Source: Arbacia lixula (Eukaryota; Echinodermata; Echinoidea; Arbacioida; Arbaciidae). From it: a DNA stretch of 64,000 nucleotides. Below, piece by piece: positions 12,401-22,336 of the stretch. The stretch lies in the NCBI GenBank assembly GCA_963669155.1, contig OZ022584.1, forward strand, positions 17,493,926 through 17,557,925, read 5' to 3'. The first letter of the stretch is position 1. Every line of letters starts with the position of its first letter. The translations under genes and the position numbers were made by a program. The notes beneath the pieces were generated by a model, which searched no databases, had not been told where the DNA came from, and saw only the letters and a program-made list of their open reading frames with translations.

Positions 12401-14972
12401 ATACTACCATGTCTACTGGCCAGTTGATCTTCACTGTAGCATTGTGCTGTATTCTTTTATTCACAAAATGTTGCATTAATGAGTTATTCAAAATGCAGCT
12501 GTGCTGTATTCGATTGTTAATAGAAATTGAAGAGATTAGAGGATTTCGATAAATACTTATTCCCTAGTACTGTAGTCAGTGAAGGAATATTTTTTCCCAT
12601 GGTTGTACCAGGAATGTGTTATGGAAGGATATGAAGCAACTTTCTTCCTTTGAACCCATGTGCCAAGCCGCTGAAAAGTTATGTGTTAATTCTCAACAGG
12701 TGCTGTTCAGGTGTTTGAACAATTAATACTTCCATGAGCATAACAGGTATCAGCAAACACAAATAAACAAGTTTTTCAAGTGAAATATCTCTGTTGCACT
12801 CAAACACACACAAACACCGTTAATGATAATACACAGCTTAATATATCATTTTGAGAGTGGTTGAATCCCCCAAATGCACAAGTTGTCGGAAAGTGAAGAA
12901 ATTGGTCAATTTTGTAAGTAATACAAATAGCTTATATGTCCGATTTTTAATGATTCCTCAATACTTTTCGAAACAAAAGCAGAGTAAAGGATCTGTCATT
13001 ATCTGCCATTAACTTCCTTAAAGTTTGCAAACAAATTTGTCAAAAACAAAACGTCTACAGACAAATAGGAAATTAAAGAAATTTCTTTTCAAGATGACAT
13101 CAGCTAAATATCGGCCCGGCACATGGAAGATCAAAGCATTGTCATGATTATGGAATGCTTTTGACATTCATGAGCACGCTTTAGAACCCATACAGATGTT
13201 TGAATATATTATGCTCGAGTTTCTACTCCTTCGTAACACCTCCCTGGTTGTACATGTTTGGATAGGAGCAAAGAATATGGATGATTTAGGAATGAATGGA
13301 TTAAAATCTTTGCCAGAGATCAGGCCTACACCTCAGAGTAATATCTCTGATTGCGCACATTTTGCAAGATATTTTTATTATAAGCCATACTGTACAACAA
13401 ACAGTACATTTCTTGACTTGTGGCAGCCCAACTAATTAAAGCTTATAAATTTGAAGAGCAAAACCACAAAGATTTGCAATGAAATTATTGCACCTATTTC
13501 ACTCTTGGCAGGTAATTATTGCTACACAAAGAAGGAGATTAGAATTGGAAGAAAAATTTAAATATAATTAATTTTGATTGAATATTACCATGGCAGATTT
13601 CTCTGATTCCAAAACTAAAGTGGTGTATATGCTTAGAGAATAGAGGTCTAACTTTTTCTCTGGAACTTGTGAGAACGTATCTACTCTGTACAATTATAAA
13701 CATGAGCATGTGTCAAGTAACTGTCCAGACTAATAAATCAACGTAATCTAACATACTTTTTATCATGAAGGTGTTTTCCATTAGTTATACATGTATGTTC
13801 CTCATGTAACTTAATTTTTAATGCAATTTGGGGTACTTCCTATAGTGACAGCCACACAATTTAATGAAAATACGGGTGGATACTAGCTATGGGGAAGGGT
13901 TACCAAATGCCCTCTGTTGGCTAGAGCTGTAATAAATCAATTTCAGGTGGCTGTCATGAAAGGAAGTGTTTCCATGATTTTTCACATAGATTACAGTACA
14001 GTGATTAGAAAGCCCTAGAAAGATTTTACATATAGGTTAACATCTATACGACATTTCCTTATATTAGTTGATAAACAGTCCAGACTGTAGGAGATTTAGA
14101 GTACATTAAATCTAAAAAGTTCAATGTCAGTCAAAAACTTCAGTGTTAAGCAGAAATATTTATTATTTCATTTGATCAAGATATCTTACCAATGTAATGA
14201 GATTTCAGTTTCAAACATGGTGTATCTTTTGCAGGTAAATAAAATGATGGAAGATGAAAGAAAATACATCAGAACTCCCCTCCAAATAAAAGAACTAGAA
14301 ACTAACTTTAAGCTAAATTGTAGCAATTGCTAGATTTTGAGGAGGGTGAGTCGTCTGGAACCTATAGCCTAGATAGTTTATAGAGACTCGAGACTGACCG
14401 CTGTGCGCTATGGTCCGCATCGGTCAACTCCATAGTGCATGCGTTCAATGGGAGCACTGCCCAATTTGCACACCGACATTTTTTTGTGTTTTTTAGGCAT
14501 AAGTCCAACTTAATCTAAAGTCAGATCTTAACATTCTTTAACTTGCTAGATATTCTTTTAGAGTCTACTTAACTTTGTTAGATAAAAATAAGTTTAGTTT
14601 GAATTATGTGCAAGCCCATACGAGGCATAGACTAGATCTGTTTCCTTGAGTTTTATTTCTTATGTAGCTTAACAATTTGACATTATATGTAGCTAGATAA
14701 ACAACAGATGCAGAAGTATTAATGTTGGCCGAGAATAACAAAGCGCCACAAACATTTTTTTAACAGCACGAAGTATGCTCACAACCCGGAAATCTCGGTC
14801 CCAACCCTGTACCCGGACCTTCGCTGCCGGGGAGGTTCCGGCAACTCAAGCCGTGAAAAACACCTGACTTGGGCAAAGCACCTGTGCAACGGAGCATAGC
14901 ATGCACATGCACACACTACTCGCTGAATAAATACCGATTCGAATCTCACTTACCATAATACATATCCACCAT
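409..14972 (-). CDS. THEG/SPMAP2-like sperm microtubule-associated protein, 5' part
   Basis: Seven coding exons join in one frame: 14954-14972, 8176-8229, 3939-3981, 3448-3510, 2104-2238, 897-1034 and 409-550. They total 594 nt, or 198 codons, and every junction keeps phase with AG acceptors and GT donors. The product starts MVDMYYVHLKNGG. It carries four THEG-type repeats, in which a W-x-V segment is followed about 15 residues later by R-x-E-x-L-[AS]-x-x-K: DRFMFLSEHK (residues 40-49), RTEELSSPKK (86-95), RLESLANYKR (133-142) and RLEYLARPK (179-187). Such repeats define the testicular haploid expressed gene family, known in mammals from sperm doublet microtubules. The last exon seen ends in phase 0 at a GTGAGT donor, so the C-terminus probably lies left of the window. 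Reading through instead gives a stop at about 343. The family call is firm. Whether it is the THEG or THEGL orthologue is open, and the first two exons are the weakest. Confidence 0.8.
1113..1361. mobile_element. MITE family A, copy 1
   Basis: A 250-bp non-coding element with inverted ends (left GCCCTGATTTAATAAAAGG, right CCTTTTAGTCAAAGTAGGG). It is similar along its length to 59682-59938, including the shared segment GCATCAGTGCAA. It lies in an intron of the THEG-like gene. Confidence 0.7.
1534..1749. mobile_element. MITE family B, palindromic, about 215 bp
   Basis: Inverted arms of about 45 bp: GGCACTTCCACAGGTTTGG at the left and CCAAACCTGTGGAATTGCC at the right. They continue inward through TTAAAGTCGTGTAACATGAG and its complement. 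No coding potential. Confidence 0.75.
1770..1790. repeat. Poly-C tract
   Basis: About 21 consecutive C residues just right of MITE B. Such runs are often miscounted in assemblies. Confidence 0.9.
1838..2049. repeat. Short element with CAGAG-TGCCA ends
   Basis: The ends ACAGAGATGCCA and TTGACAGCTCTG are imperfect inverted repeats. The interior repeats the motif TTCAGTATT and its variants. A related fragment is at 24750-24840, and similar ends occur at 53487-53699. Confidence 0.45.
2104..2960 (-). repeat. Tandem segmental duplication around THEG-like exon 5
   Basis: The stretch holds exon 5 (2104-2238), a decayed partial copy of that exon at about 2339-2412, and repeated flanks. Words such as ATGCAAGAGCAGGTAC, TGTTGTTATAATGAGGC and CACTTCAAACAAAAAAGG recur two or three times at roughly 200-270 bp. 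The second exon copy keeps the acceptor and the SKLEWGNQET coding, then meets TAA in frame, so it is a pseudo-exon. Confidence 0.7.
3982..8175. other. Intron 2 of the THEG-like gene
   Basis: About 4.2 kb of AT-rich DNA. I find no conserved coding. A donor-like ATGC|GTAAGT at 6132 and a 73-residue ORF at 6313-6534 were considered and set aside. The right part holds a small MITE at 7866-8020. Confidence 0.6.
7866..8020. mobile_element. Small MITE with TTCGTTATTCCGA motifs
   Basis: About 155 bp. Left end ATTCCGAGGGTTCGTTATTC and right end CGAACTTCGGAATAACGAG are imperfect inverted repeats, with a further internal TCGTTAATCCGAG. Flanks are AT-rich and no duplication is clear. Confidence 0.6.
9184..9338. 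mobile_element. MITE family D, copy 1
   Basis: A 155-bp palindrome. The ends CCTGTTGCATAAAACTTACC and GGTAAAGTTTATACAACAGG are inverted; the inside carries TACCATGGTAAC. Related copies are at 28724-28886 and 57945-58111. Confidence 0.7.
9370..9734. mobile_element. TTAA-flanked palindromic MITE family E, copy 1
   Basis: 365 bp with arms of about 180 bp that are near-perfect inverted copies (for instance GGATCATTTGAGGGCAAATA against its complement). TTAA lies on both sides (9366-9369 and 9735-9738), a target duplication typical of piggyBac-like or Kolobok-like transposases. No ORF. Confidence 0.85.
9820..10262. repeat. Local tandem repeats with a 157-bp duplication
   Basis: A block ending near 10105 recurs, ending near 10262. 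Both contain GTAGTAATGTAAAAGTTTAT, CTTCTCCAAGAACACAGCAT and TAGCATACACCCTGA. Before them, CTCTCTCATTACCATT(T/G)GCAT recurs several times. Confidence 0.75.
10270..14260. other. Intron 1 of the THEG-like gene, central part
   Basis: About 4 kb of AT-rich DNA in which I see no exon. It has a short poly-G tract near 12181, a purine-rich patch near 10400, and ORFs under 85 codons without family resemblance. Confidence 0.55.
14270..14470. repeat. Dispersed repeat family F, copy 1
   Basis: Shares AAAGAACTAGAAACTAACTT, the CCTATAGCCTAGA region and GTGCATGCGTTCAATGGGA with 25046-25530 and 46172-46420. Non-coding; no terminal structure found. Confidence 0.65.
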
Positions 14973-15330
14973 TTTAACGTTTTTCTGTCCGAAGATGTGT
15001 GTATTACAAACGTAACATCACAATTTCTGTAACGTTCCCCAACCACTCGATCATGAATGTTTTATTATTCGCTAGATTGGTACTTGAACACTTCTGGAAA
15101 CTTGCAAACTTTTTCGGACTGGCAGTGTATACAAAACCCGCGTGCATGAAGTTAGCAGCCGTCGGTTCATTGCTTTGCATTGTGCGGAGCGTCACATAGT
15201 AACGGGCCTTGGAAACCGTATGCTAATGATTCCCATTCGCGGCACGTCCGCTAGCTCATTCACGGAATCATGTTGGATCCGTCACGCTGCAATGGACGGG
15301 AACGTTTCAACTGGGGTTGTGTCCAAAGTT
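14973..15330 (-). promoter_or_regulatory. Probable promoter and 5'UTR of the THEG-like gene
   Basis: The stretch above the start ATG at 14970-14972 is richer in CpG than the surrounding AT-rich DNA. The ATG is followed by a strong GTAAGT donor after 19 nt, as expected of a first coding exon. I see no clear TATA box. The assignment rests on position and composition only. Confidence 0.3.
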
Positions 15331-15339
15331 TGAGCCTGA

Positions 15340-17608
15340 GAAATTGTGTTATTCTACTTTTCCATGTTAGATCTCTTTATTTATTACTCATTCACTTCTC
15401 CCTCATCGAGAACTATGGCAACATAGACATCGTTTAGCGTCACACGATTTTGATTGATTTCTCTAACTAAAGTTTGGGCCTTTATAAGGAGAAGAAAGAG
15501 ACGCTCAGGACGAGACCTGTGAAAATAAAGATTAATATATTCATATCAGATATAGGATTCAAATCAACAAGTCAACATCCCCTCCTCCCTCTATCTAACT
15601 CTGCTCCCTACTTCAATTAGTTTTCTTGTATGATACAAGACTCTTCACCTTCTTTCCGTTTGTATTTTTGTTGTGCTGAAATTGTTGCTTACATAGTAGG
15701 TAAGACAAGGGGGTTTAGGAATATCGGGAAATCCTAGAAAAAAATAAATCACAATAGGCCTAGTTTTCTTTCCACATAATTTTTGGAATTCAATTCTTTT
15801 GAATATCCTATAGAAACAATTATGAGAAAGAGAAGAAATCTGAACTTGTCAAGACCATCCCCCCTTTCTATTTGCCGTGCTACTGTACACAACAATCAAT
15901 TTTGGTAAGTCACAAGAAAATAACACAAAAGTCCGATATAGTGCCATGAAGGCTGTCCGACACCAACTCTTGGCTTGGCTTGAGTTGGCTTGTAAGGATT
16001 AAACAAACATCTCTCCAAAATGGAAAAAGAACAGGAGAAAGATGACAGGAAAAAGAAAACAGACATAAAAAAGAAGTAAATTTGATTGTTAGAATAAAGA
16101 TTTATTTGCTCTTTATTCTCTTTCCTTCACTGTCTATCTTTTTTTAAACTAAAATAAAAATGCTGTTTCCCTTTCTGTTCATTTTCTCCCCCTCCCTCCC
16201 ACTTTCCCCCTTAATTTGAACAATCTTTTTTAGGATGAAGGCATCGGTACAAATACACTCACTGTGATATTTCTAATAAGAACATATCATTGATGTTCTA
16301 TGTGAAGGCAACTTCAGTGATTATGAGGTCATTAGAAGATACAGAGGAAAAGTAGTGTAGAATGATTTCGAAGAGTGTGTTCTCAGTAGTGTGAATACTT
16401 GAAATGGGTTTTAAATCTACAAATGTATGCTAATTTATGTACAATGTATAAATCTACATTCTAAATCAAAACATATTGTGGTACTATTATCACTGATACC
16501 ATTTACACATTTCTTAAGCAAAACAACTGCAATTTCCTTGTATATCTTTATATCTGATTGTTTTGCAAATTCATTTTATAATTCTTTGTTTATGCAAACA
16601 AAGGGGTGGGAGGGGGGGTGTTAAAATAATGAAGGGTACTAACAGATATAATAACAATAACTAACAAAAGAGCTTTCAGTACAGTTCAAGAGCCCAAAAT
16701 GCTCCTTTCCATATTTTCTACACAAATCCAAACAACTATAACATTCATCATATTGTATACATTTGGAAGGATACATTAAACAAAAAACAAAAAAAAAATG
16801 TGTCAAGAGGTGCATAAGGCTCAAAAGAAAAAAAAGTTTAGAAAGCTTGATATGTGATTTTTTTTCTGTGCAAACTGAAATCATTGTGCTAAACATCCAG
16901 AGATATTTAAACACTGCAATATGCCTACAAAATGAGTTAAACAGTATGATTACATTGAGTCTATGGTAACTGCGGCAAAGATCCATCAGATGAGTAAGCC
17001 AGACATTATAACTACAAAAAATACAGAGTCCTTTAAAATTATGAATTAGTTTAATGAAGAAATGAATGACATGATGATGATGATGATTACTGACAAAGCA
17101 ACATAATAACAATTGTCTGTCTCATAGGTTTCATGATTGAAAGTAACTTGAAAGTCACTGCCATTTCAACTCCAATATTGACCTTTTCCAATAAGCATCT
17201 TGTTTACTCCCCATTTGTCCGATGTTTATAATGTATGTACGGCAGGCAAGATGTTGCAGTTCATCTAAGATATTTCAATCCAATAATCACTCTACATAAT
17301 GGGCATGATACTTGCCAGCCCGTGTAATAACCATTTGGTTGGAATGGAAGTGACTTAATAATGGGTAACAGATCAGTTTGATATTACATGTGCATAGATG
17401 TGAAATTTTTACTCTTTGAAAAACCAATAGAGGGCAGCACAGATGATTATTCAGCTTGTGTACACTTATCTGCATTACCCTATACACTTTGGAATAAGCA
17501 ATAGTCTCATGCCAAAACAATGCCTATCATGCGCACTGTTTTATATATCAGCGTTGCACATTCACTTGTGATAGGTCACTGGATAATATCGCCTATAAAT
17601 TAATGTTA
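15340..17608. other. Intergenic DNA between the THEG-like gene and a MITE
   Basis: About 2.3 kb of AT-rich sequence with pyrimidine-rich patches near 16180. A 157-codon minus-strand ORF at 16639-17112 is low-complexity (His run, Phe/Leu/Ser rich) and unsupported. Confidence 0.55.
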
Positions 17609-17982
17609 TGTCCACCCTGAAATTAAGTTGGTTTAAATGACAACAGAAACATGAAAGAAATATATTAGTGAAGGTTTTATGAAAATCCATCAAAGGAGAA
17701 GAAAGTTAGATTGCTTCAAGTTTAACTTTTGTGAGGTCACGTGTGAGATGCTCTCCCATCTGTTGTGTACAATTTTTGTGAAAATGTAGGTTTTCTCAAA
17801 AGGATATGCATCATTTTACCTGTGCATCTGGTACATCATTAAAAATGTTTTTTTTTATGCACATATCTCTTTAAAAAAAACCTTCATCAAAAACAGAAGA
17901 GCAATTTTCTGTCGAACCTTCATTAATATGTTTCTTTCATGCTTCTCTTTTTATTGAAACCAACTTAATTTCAGAATGGACA
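17609..17982. mobile_element. MITE, 374 bp, with TGTCCA ends
   Basis: The left end TGTCCACCCTGAAATTAAGT and the right end ACTTAATTTCAGAATGGACA are inverted. The arms continue inward (AACAGAAACATGAAAGAAA against TTTCTTTCATGCTTCTCTTT). No ORF. Confidence 0.75.
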
Positions 17983-18003
17983 ATCCTTTAAAAGGTATGG
18001 GGT

Positions 18004-18006
18004 AAT

Positions 18007-18046
<40 letters not shown>

Positions 18047-19072
18047 GTCCATTCGTATATAGCACAATTTTACAGTTAAGTCTCAATGCGCGTAAAAGAG
18101 AAATAGAGAAAGAAGTAGAACCTTATTTAAGCAAAGATGCAGTAAATGAAATCTACAATTCACTAAGAAACAAAAATGTCTTCAATTTGGCACGAAATTG
18201 ATCTTCAGTTTTAGATTCTCGAATAAAGTCTGGAAGTTTATTCCACAGCATAGGTGTGGCAAACTGGAAAGACCTCTGACCGTATGTCTTTGTTTTAACG
18301 GAGTACTGCACTAAAAGATTCTTTGAATTTGAATGCAGGATCCGAGGTGATTTATACAAACTAATAAGTTCTTGAATATAGTCAGGAGAATTTCCATTTA
18401 AGCCTCTATATGAAATGACCAAAATCTTAAACATAATTCGCTTATTTACGGGCGACCAATGTAAGTTATGCAAAACAGGACTTAAAGACACATCTTTTAG
18501 TACATGTTATCAAGCGAGCAGCAGAATTTTGTATGTGTTGTACCTTACTTAATAATATATCTGGAAGACCAAATAAGATACTATTACAATTATCAATGCG
18601 ACTTAAGACAAAAGCATGGACAAGTCTCTCAGTAGTGCTCTTATCCAAATATTGTCTTATCTTCCCTAGCTTATAGAGACCAAATGACGCCTTTTTACAC
18701 ATATTACGTACATGATTTACTGATGACAAATTCTCATCAAATAACACACCTAAGTTTTTAACACACTTTGTGGGTTGTAGTGAGCTCTCATTAAACAAAA
18801 CAGATGGTATATTTTTTGTTCTAAATCGAGAAAACAAATGAAGGAATTCAGTTTTCTCAGCGTTCAGTCGTAACAAATTACATGAAGACCACAACTTGAT
18901 ATCTACTAAACATGACTCTAACTGAGGAATAACTAACAGTAGGTCTGAATGCTTCAGCATATAAAGCTGAGTATCATCAGCATAGACCACATAACCAAAA
19001 CCATATCTCTGCAAAATTGTCTCTAATGGGCATGAATACAAAGTAAATAATAAAGGACCCATCACAGATATT
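18004..19072 (-). mobile_element. 5'-truncated LINE, CR1/L2-like reverse transcriptase 3' part
   Basis: Minus-strand ORFs 18466-19065 and 18153-18491 overlap in different frames, so one frameshift separates them. The first begins just inside the RT motif (MGPLLFTLYSCPLE), has the catalytic YADDTQLY and a LNAEKTEFL segment, then KNLGVLFDENL. The second has LHNLHWSPVNKRIMFKIL and FQFATPMLWNKLPD, the usual C-terminal signature of CR1/L2-group LINEs. The (AAT)n tract at 18004-18048 is its 3' microsatellite tail. Endonuclease and most of the RT are missing. Confidence 0.88.
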
Positions 19073-19329
19073 GGTAAACAATCAATGAGGTGTCAACCTA
19101 CCACGACCACGGGTTCCATAAATTTACTTCTTTGTTTTCAGCATGCATGCAATCATTACAAAATTATGGCCCATAATCCACAATAACTTTACAGTAAACT
19201 TATGCACTGCTGATAATAATTATGAGGCTTCTCCACATCAGCTCACTTTGCAGAAAAATATTCACAAATTCTCGGCCAGGAATCCACCTTCTATTTCTTA
19301 AACATTACCTTGAAACTAGAGCAATTCGA

Positions 19330-20490
19330 CTGCCACGCAGTCGATAAATATGCCTCCGCCTCTGTACAAGCTCTATTTAGATTATTTTCAGAAAATCTGT
19401 TTGTTTGGTTGGGAATGTTCCAGTGAAGTGCATTGACCTTTGACCTCTGACCTTTGAGAAATTTCACCAAAAATGTTATGTCTACCCCCAAGTAGTCATG
19501 CATCTTTGCACCATGTTTAGTTGGTAATGTACCATTGGATTTGAATTTACTTTGAAAAATATCACTTTGGGGGCAATTTTTAGGTAATTTTTGGCAAAGT
19601 TCATTGACCTTAGACCTCTGACCTTTTAGAAATTTCACCAAAAATGTCACCAGTCTAGCCCCAAGTAGTGATCCAGCTTTGCACCATGTTTACTTGGTAA
19701 TGTACCATTGGATTTGGATTAATTGTGAAAAATAGCCAATTTTGGCAAAGTGCGTTGACCTTTGACCTCTGACCTTTAAGAAATTTCACCAAAAATGTCA
19801 CCAGTCTAGCCCCAAGAAGTGATCCATCTTTGCACCATGTTTAGTTGGTAATGTACCATTGGATTTGAATTTACTTTGAAAAATATAACTTTGGGGGCAA
19901 TTTTTAGCCAATTTTGGCAAAGTTCATTGACCTTTGACCTCTGACCTTTCAGGAATTTTACCAAAAATTTCATCAGTCTATCCCCAAGTAGTGATCCATC
20001 CGTGTACCATGTTTAATGAGAACTATATCCTTGGACTTGGATTTATTGTGAAAAAGGTCAAATTTTTATAATTTTTCACAAACTTCATTGACCTTTGACC
20101 TTTAACCTTCCAGGAATTTTACCCAAAATGTCACCAGTCTACCGCCAAGTAGTGATCCATCTTTGTACCATGTTTGATGAGAATTGTATCCTTGGATTTG
20201 GATTTAATGTGAAAAAGGTCAATTTTGGGCAATTTTTCACAATGTTCAATGACCTTTGACCTTTGACCTCAATCAGATTTGACCCCAATTTTACACACTT
20301 CATTGGTTTTATGCAATACACACAGGTACCAAGTTTGAAGCAAATCTGGTTCACGGTTCTCAAGATATTGCCGAAACGGATTCGGGACGGACGTACGGAC
20401 GGACGGACGGACGGACGGACGGACGGACGGACGGACGGACGGACAACCCGAAAACATAATGCCTCCGGCCACTTCGTGGCGGAGGCATAA
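19330..20490. repeat. Tandem repeat element with DR1 motifs and a GGAC tract
   Basis: Six units of about 150-170 bp share AATTTCACCAAAAATGTCA, TAGCCCCAAGTAGTGATCCA and TTGCACCATGTTTA-like words. Each contains TGACCT half-sites spaced by one base. The right end has (GGAC)n at about 20394-20443 and the palindrome ATGCCTCCGGCCACTTCG followed by its complement. TATGCCTCCGCC near the left end is an inverted match to that palindrome, so the whole may be one element. Confidence 0.75.
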
Positions 20491-21765
20491 AAATATCAAA
20501 ATTGATAAATCGCTATTATAATCCTGAAATAAATAATGAAACACAATATTCTTTTGGTTAATACCAAGTTAGACCTTCTTCAATATGTATTCAAATATAA
20601 TGCATGGTGTCTAAACAATATGTTTCTCACGATCATTCCTAAAGCTTGTTTGAGGTTTGTCTGACTAGCAACACCTCATGGATTCAAAGTGCATTCCACC
20701 TGTTGAAATTGTATGTGCTACTGTAACTCATCACTAGGCTGAAAGGAGGACGGTTGCCATTAATTGAAATACATTTTGGAAATGGCATGTTTCCTGAAAT
20801 GAAACTAAAACACAAAACAAAGTGAGCCTATATGTACTTCATAATAATTTTGTGTCAGAATAACTGACACAAAAAATGCCATTAAACCTTCCAATTCCAT
20901 ACAAAACATGTAGGTGCATGCCATGTGTACTAGGGCAATGGGATTTTCCTGGATTGGTATTGAGAGGGTTAAAAATCTACCAATCAAATTTTCCATGTAA
21001 GAATGTGTATTTTGGTCCCTTGATTTATTCACAATTTTAAAAAGACTGAAGTTAGTATTAAACCTAAGATAAATGGATGACCTGTAAACCATTCTCACCA
21101 ATATGTAAACAAAACAAGCACAACTAAAAACAAAATCAATATTTCAGTATGGTTTGTGAATTCATAAGTATTCTCTTTCTAAAGTGTATAAGGAGTCTTT
21201 GTAGTGTAACAGATTTGACAGAGCCCAAACATGTTAAACATGCCTACCTCAAGGTGCTTGACACATCAATATTTCAAATACCTTAAAAAAATATATTCTG
21301 AAGCGATGCGGCATATAGTGGCACCTGAGATTGACTTCACAGAGATTGTAATTACTGAGTGCAAACAATTACAATCAAATACAATCGACTCTATACATTT
21401 GTACACATCAATTGCAAGCACCAACTTAATTTGATTGTAGTCTACTGTGAGGATGATCTTATGCATCACAGTAGGTCTAAAAAAAAATTGTAACTACCGG
21501 TAACATACAAGTAATTGCAAGTTCCATGGCAACTATGCCAATGGTCAAAGCTCGCTGGCCGTTCCTATCGCATTCTTCAAGAGTATCTCTTATTTCATCT
21601 AGGGGAGAGAGCAGAGGCTAAACCATAAATCTCTTTGCAGGGCTTTAATCCAATCAGGACGGACCAAGCCACACCACATACCCCCTTTGTTCAACATATG
21701 TTTACATTAATGCATGAAGGAAAGGCACTAAACAGATGAATTAAAATGGCAGTCACTTGATATGC
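20491..21765. other. Intergenic DNA downstream of DUSP11
   Basis: AT-rich, without a supported gene. Contains the candidate ATTAAA signal at 21644. Short ORFs on both strands have no family resemblance. Confidence 0.5.
21644..21649 (-). terminator. Candidate DUSP11 polyadenylation signal (ATTAAA)
   Basis: The common variant ATTAAA on the minus strand lies about 120 nt past the DUSP11 stop codon. I saw no AATAAA nearer the stop, so this is only a positional candidate. Confidence 0.25.
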
Positions 21766-22336
21766 TCAATGTGATATATGGCTCCCCCGATTCTGCTGAT
21801 AACCACTGTCATACGCTTGCCTGTTGTAGTGATACGCGTCATTCTGTCCATAGTTTCTGTCATAACCAGTTGATCCCCACTGCTGGTGCTGAACACCATG
21901 GTCCCAACGAGTCCTTTGTCCAGCATCTGTCCTTCCTCTATCTCCTCTTCTTCCTCCTCCTCCTCCTCTTCCTTCTCCTCCTCTTCCTCCTCCTCTTCCT
22001 TTTCCTCCTCCTCTCCCACCTCTATATCCATCAAAATGCCTCCCTCGATGGCTCCTCCAGCTTTCCTCCCTAGAACGCATTGGATCACTCTGATTTGCCC
22101 TTCTCCAGGATGCATAAGAATTGTGCTGATGGGCTCCTCCACTCCTGGATGGAGGTGCGTTCCAGTGTTGGTGGGCTCCTCCACTCATGGGCGGGGGTGC
22201 ATTCCAGTGCTGGTCAGGATGCCATCGAGGTATATCTCTTGCACCCTCATCCACATTGCTCAATCTCGTTCTCCAATTCTCTCTAGTCCTCTGTCTTTGC
22301 TGTGGTATATGGATGTCTCTCTGTGGTGATCTTGTT
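21766..22336 (-). CDS. DUSP11: DUSP11 terminal exon: HWNAPP repeat and RGG box
   Basis: This 571-nt exon encodes the 189 C-terminal residues after the phosphatase domain. Residues about 223-252 hold two and a half copies of a 15-residue repeat built on QHWNAPP and SGGAH, matching a 45-bp tandem repeat in the DNA. Residues about 286-316 form a Gly/Arg tract of RGG and GRGGG motifs, as in RNA-binding RGG boxes. The tail is rich in Tyr, Gln, His and Asn and ends SHISH. The GA-rich DNA of the RGG tract also reads as a poly-Glu ORF in another minus-strand frame, which is a shadow. An RNA-binding role for this tail is inference. Confidence 0.88.

Noticed and set aside
16639-17112. 157-codon minus-strand ORF with a His run
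   Set aside because: AT-rich low-complexity translation; the His run comes from an ATG/ATC-type microsatellite. No family resemblance.
21753-22184. Poly-Glu ORF on the minus strand
   Set aside because: It is the alternative frame of the DUSP11 RGG-box DNA.
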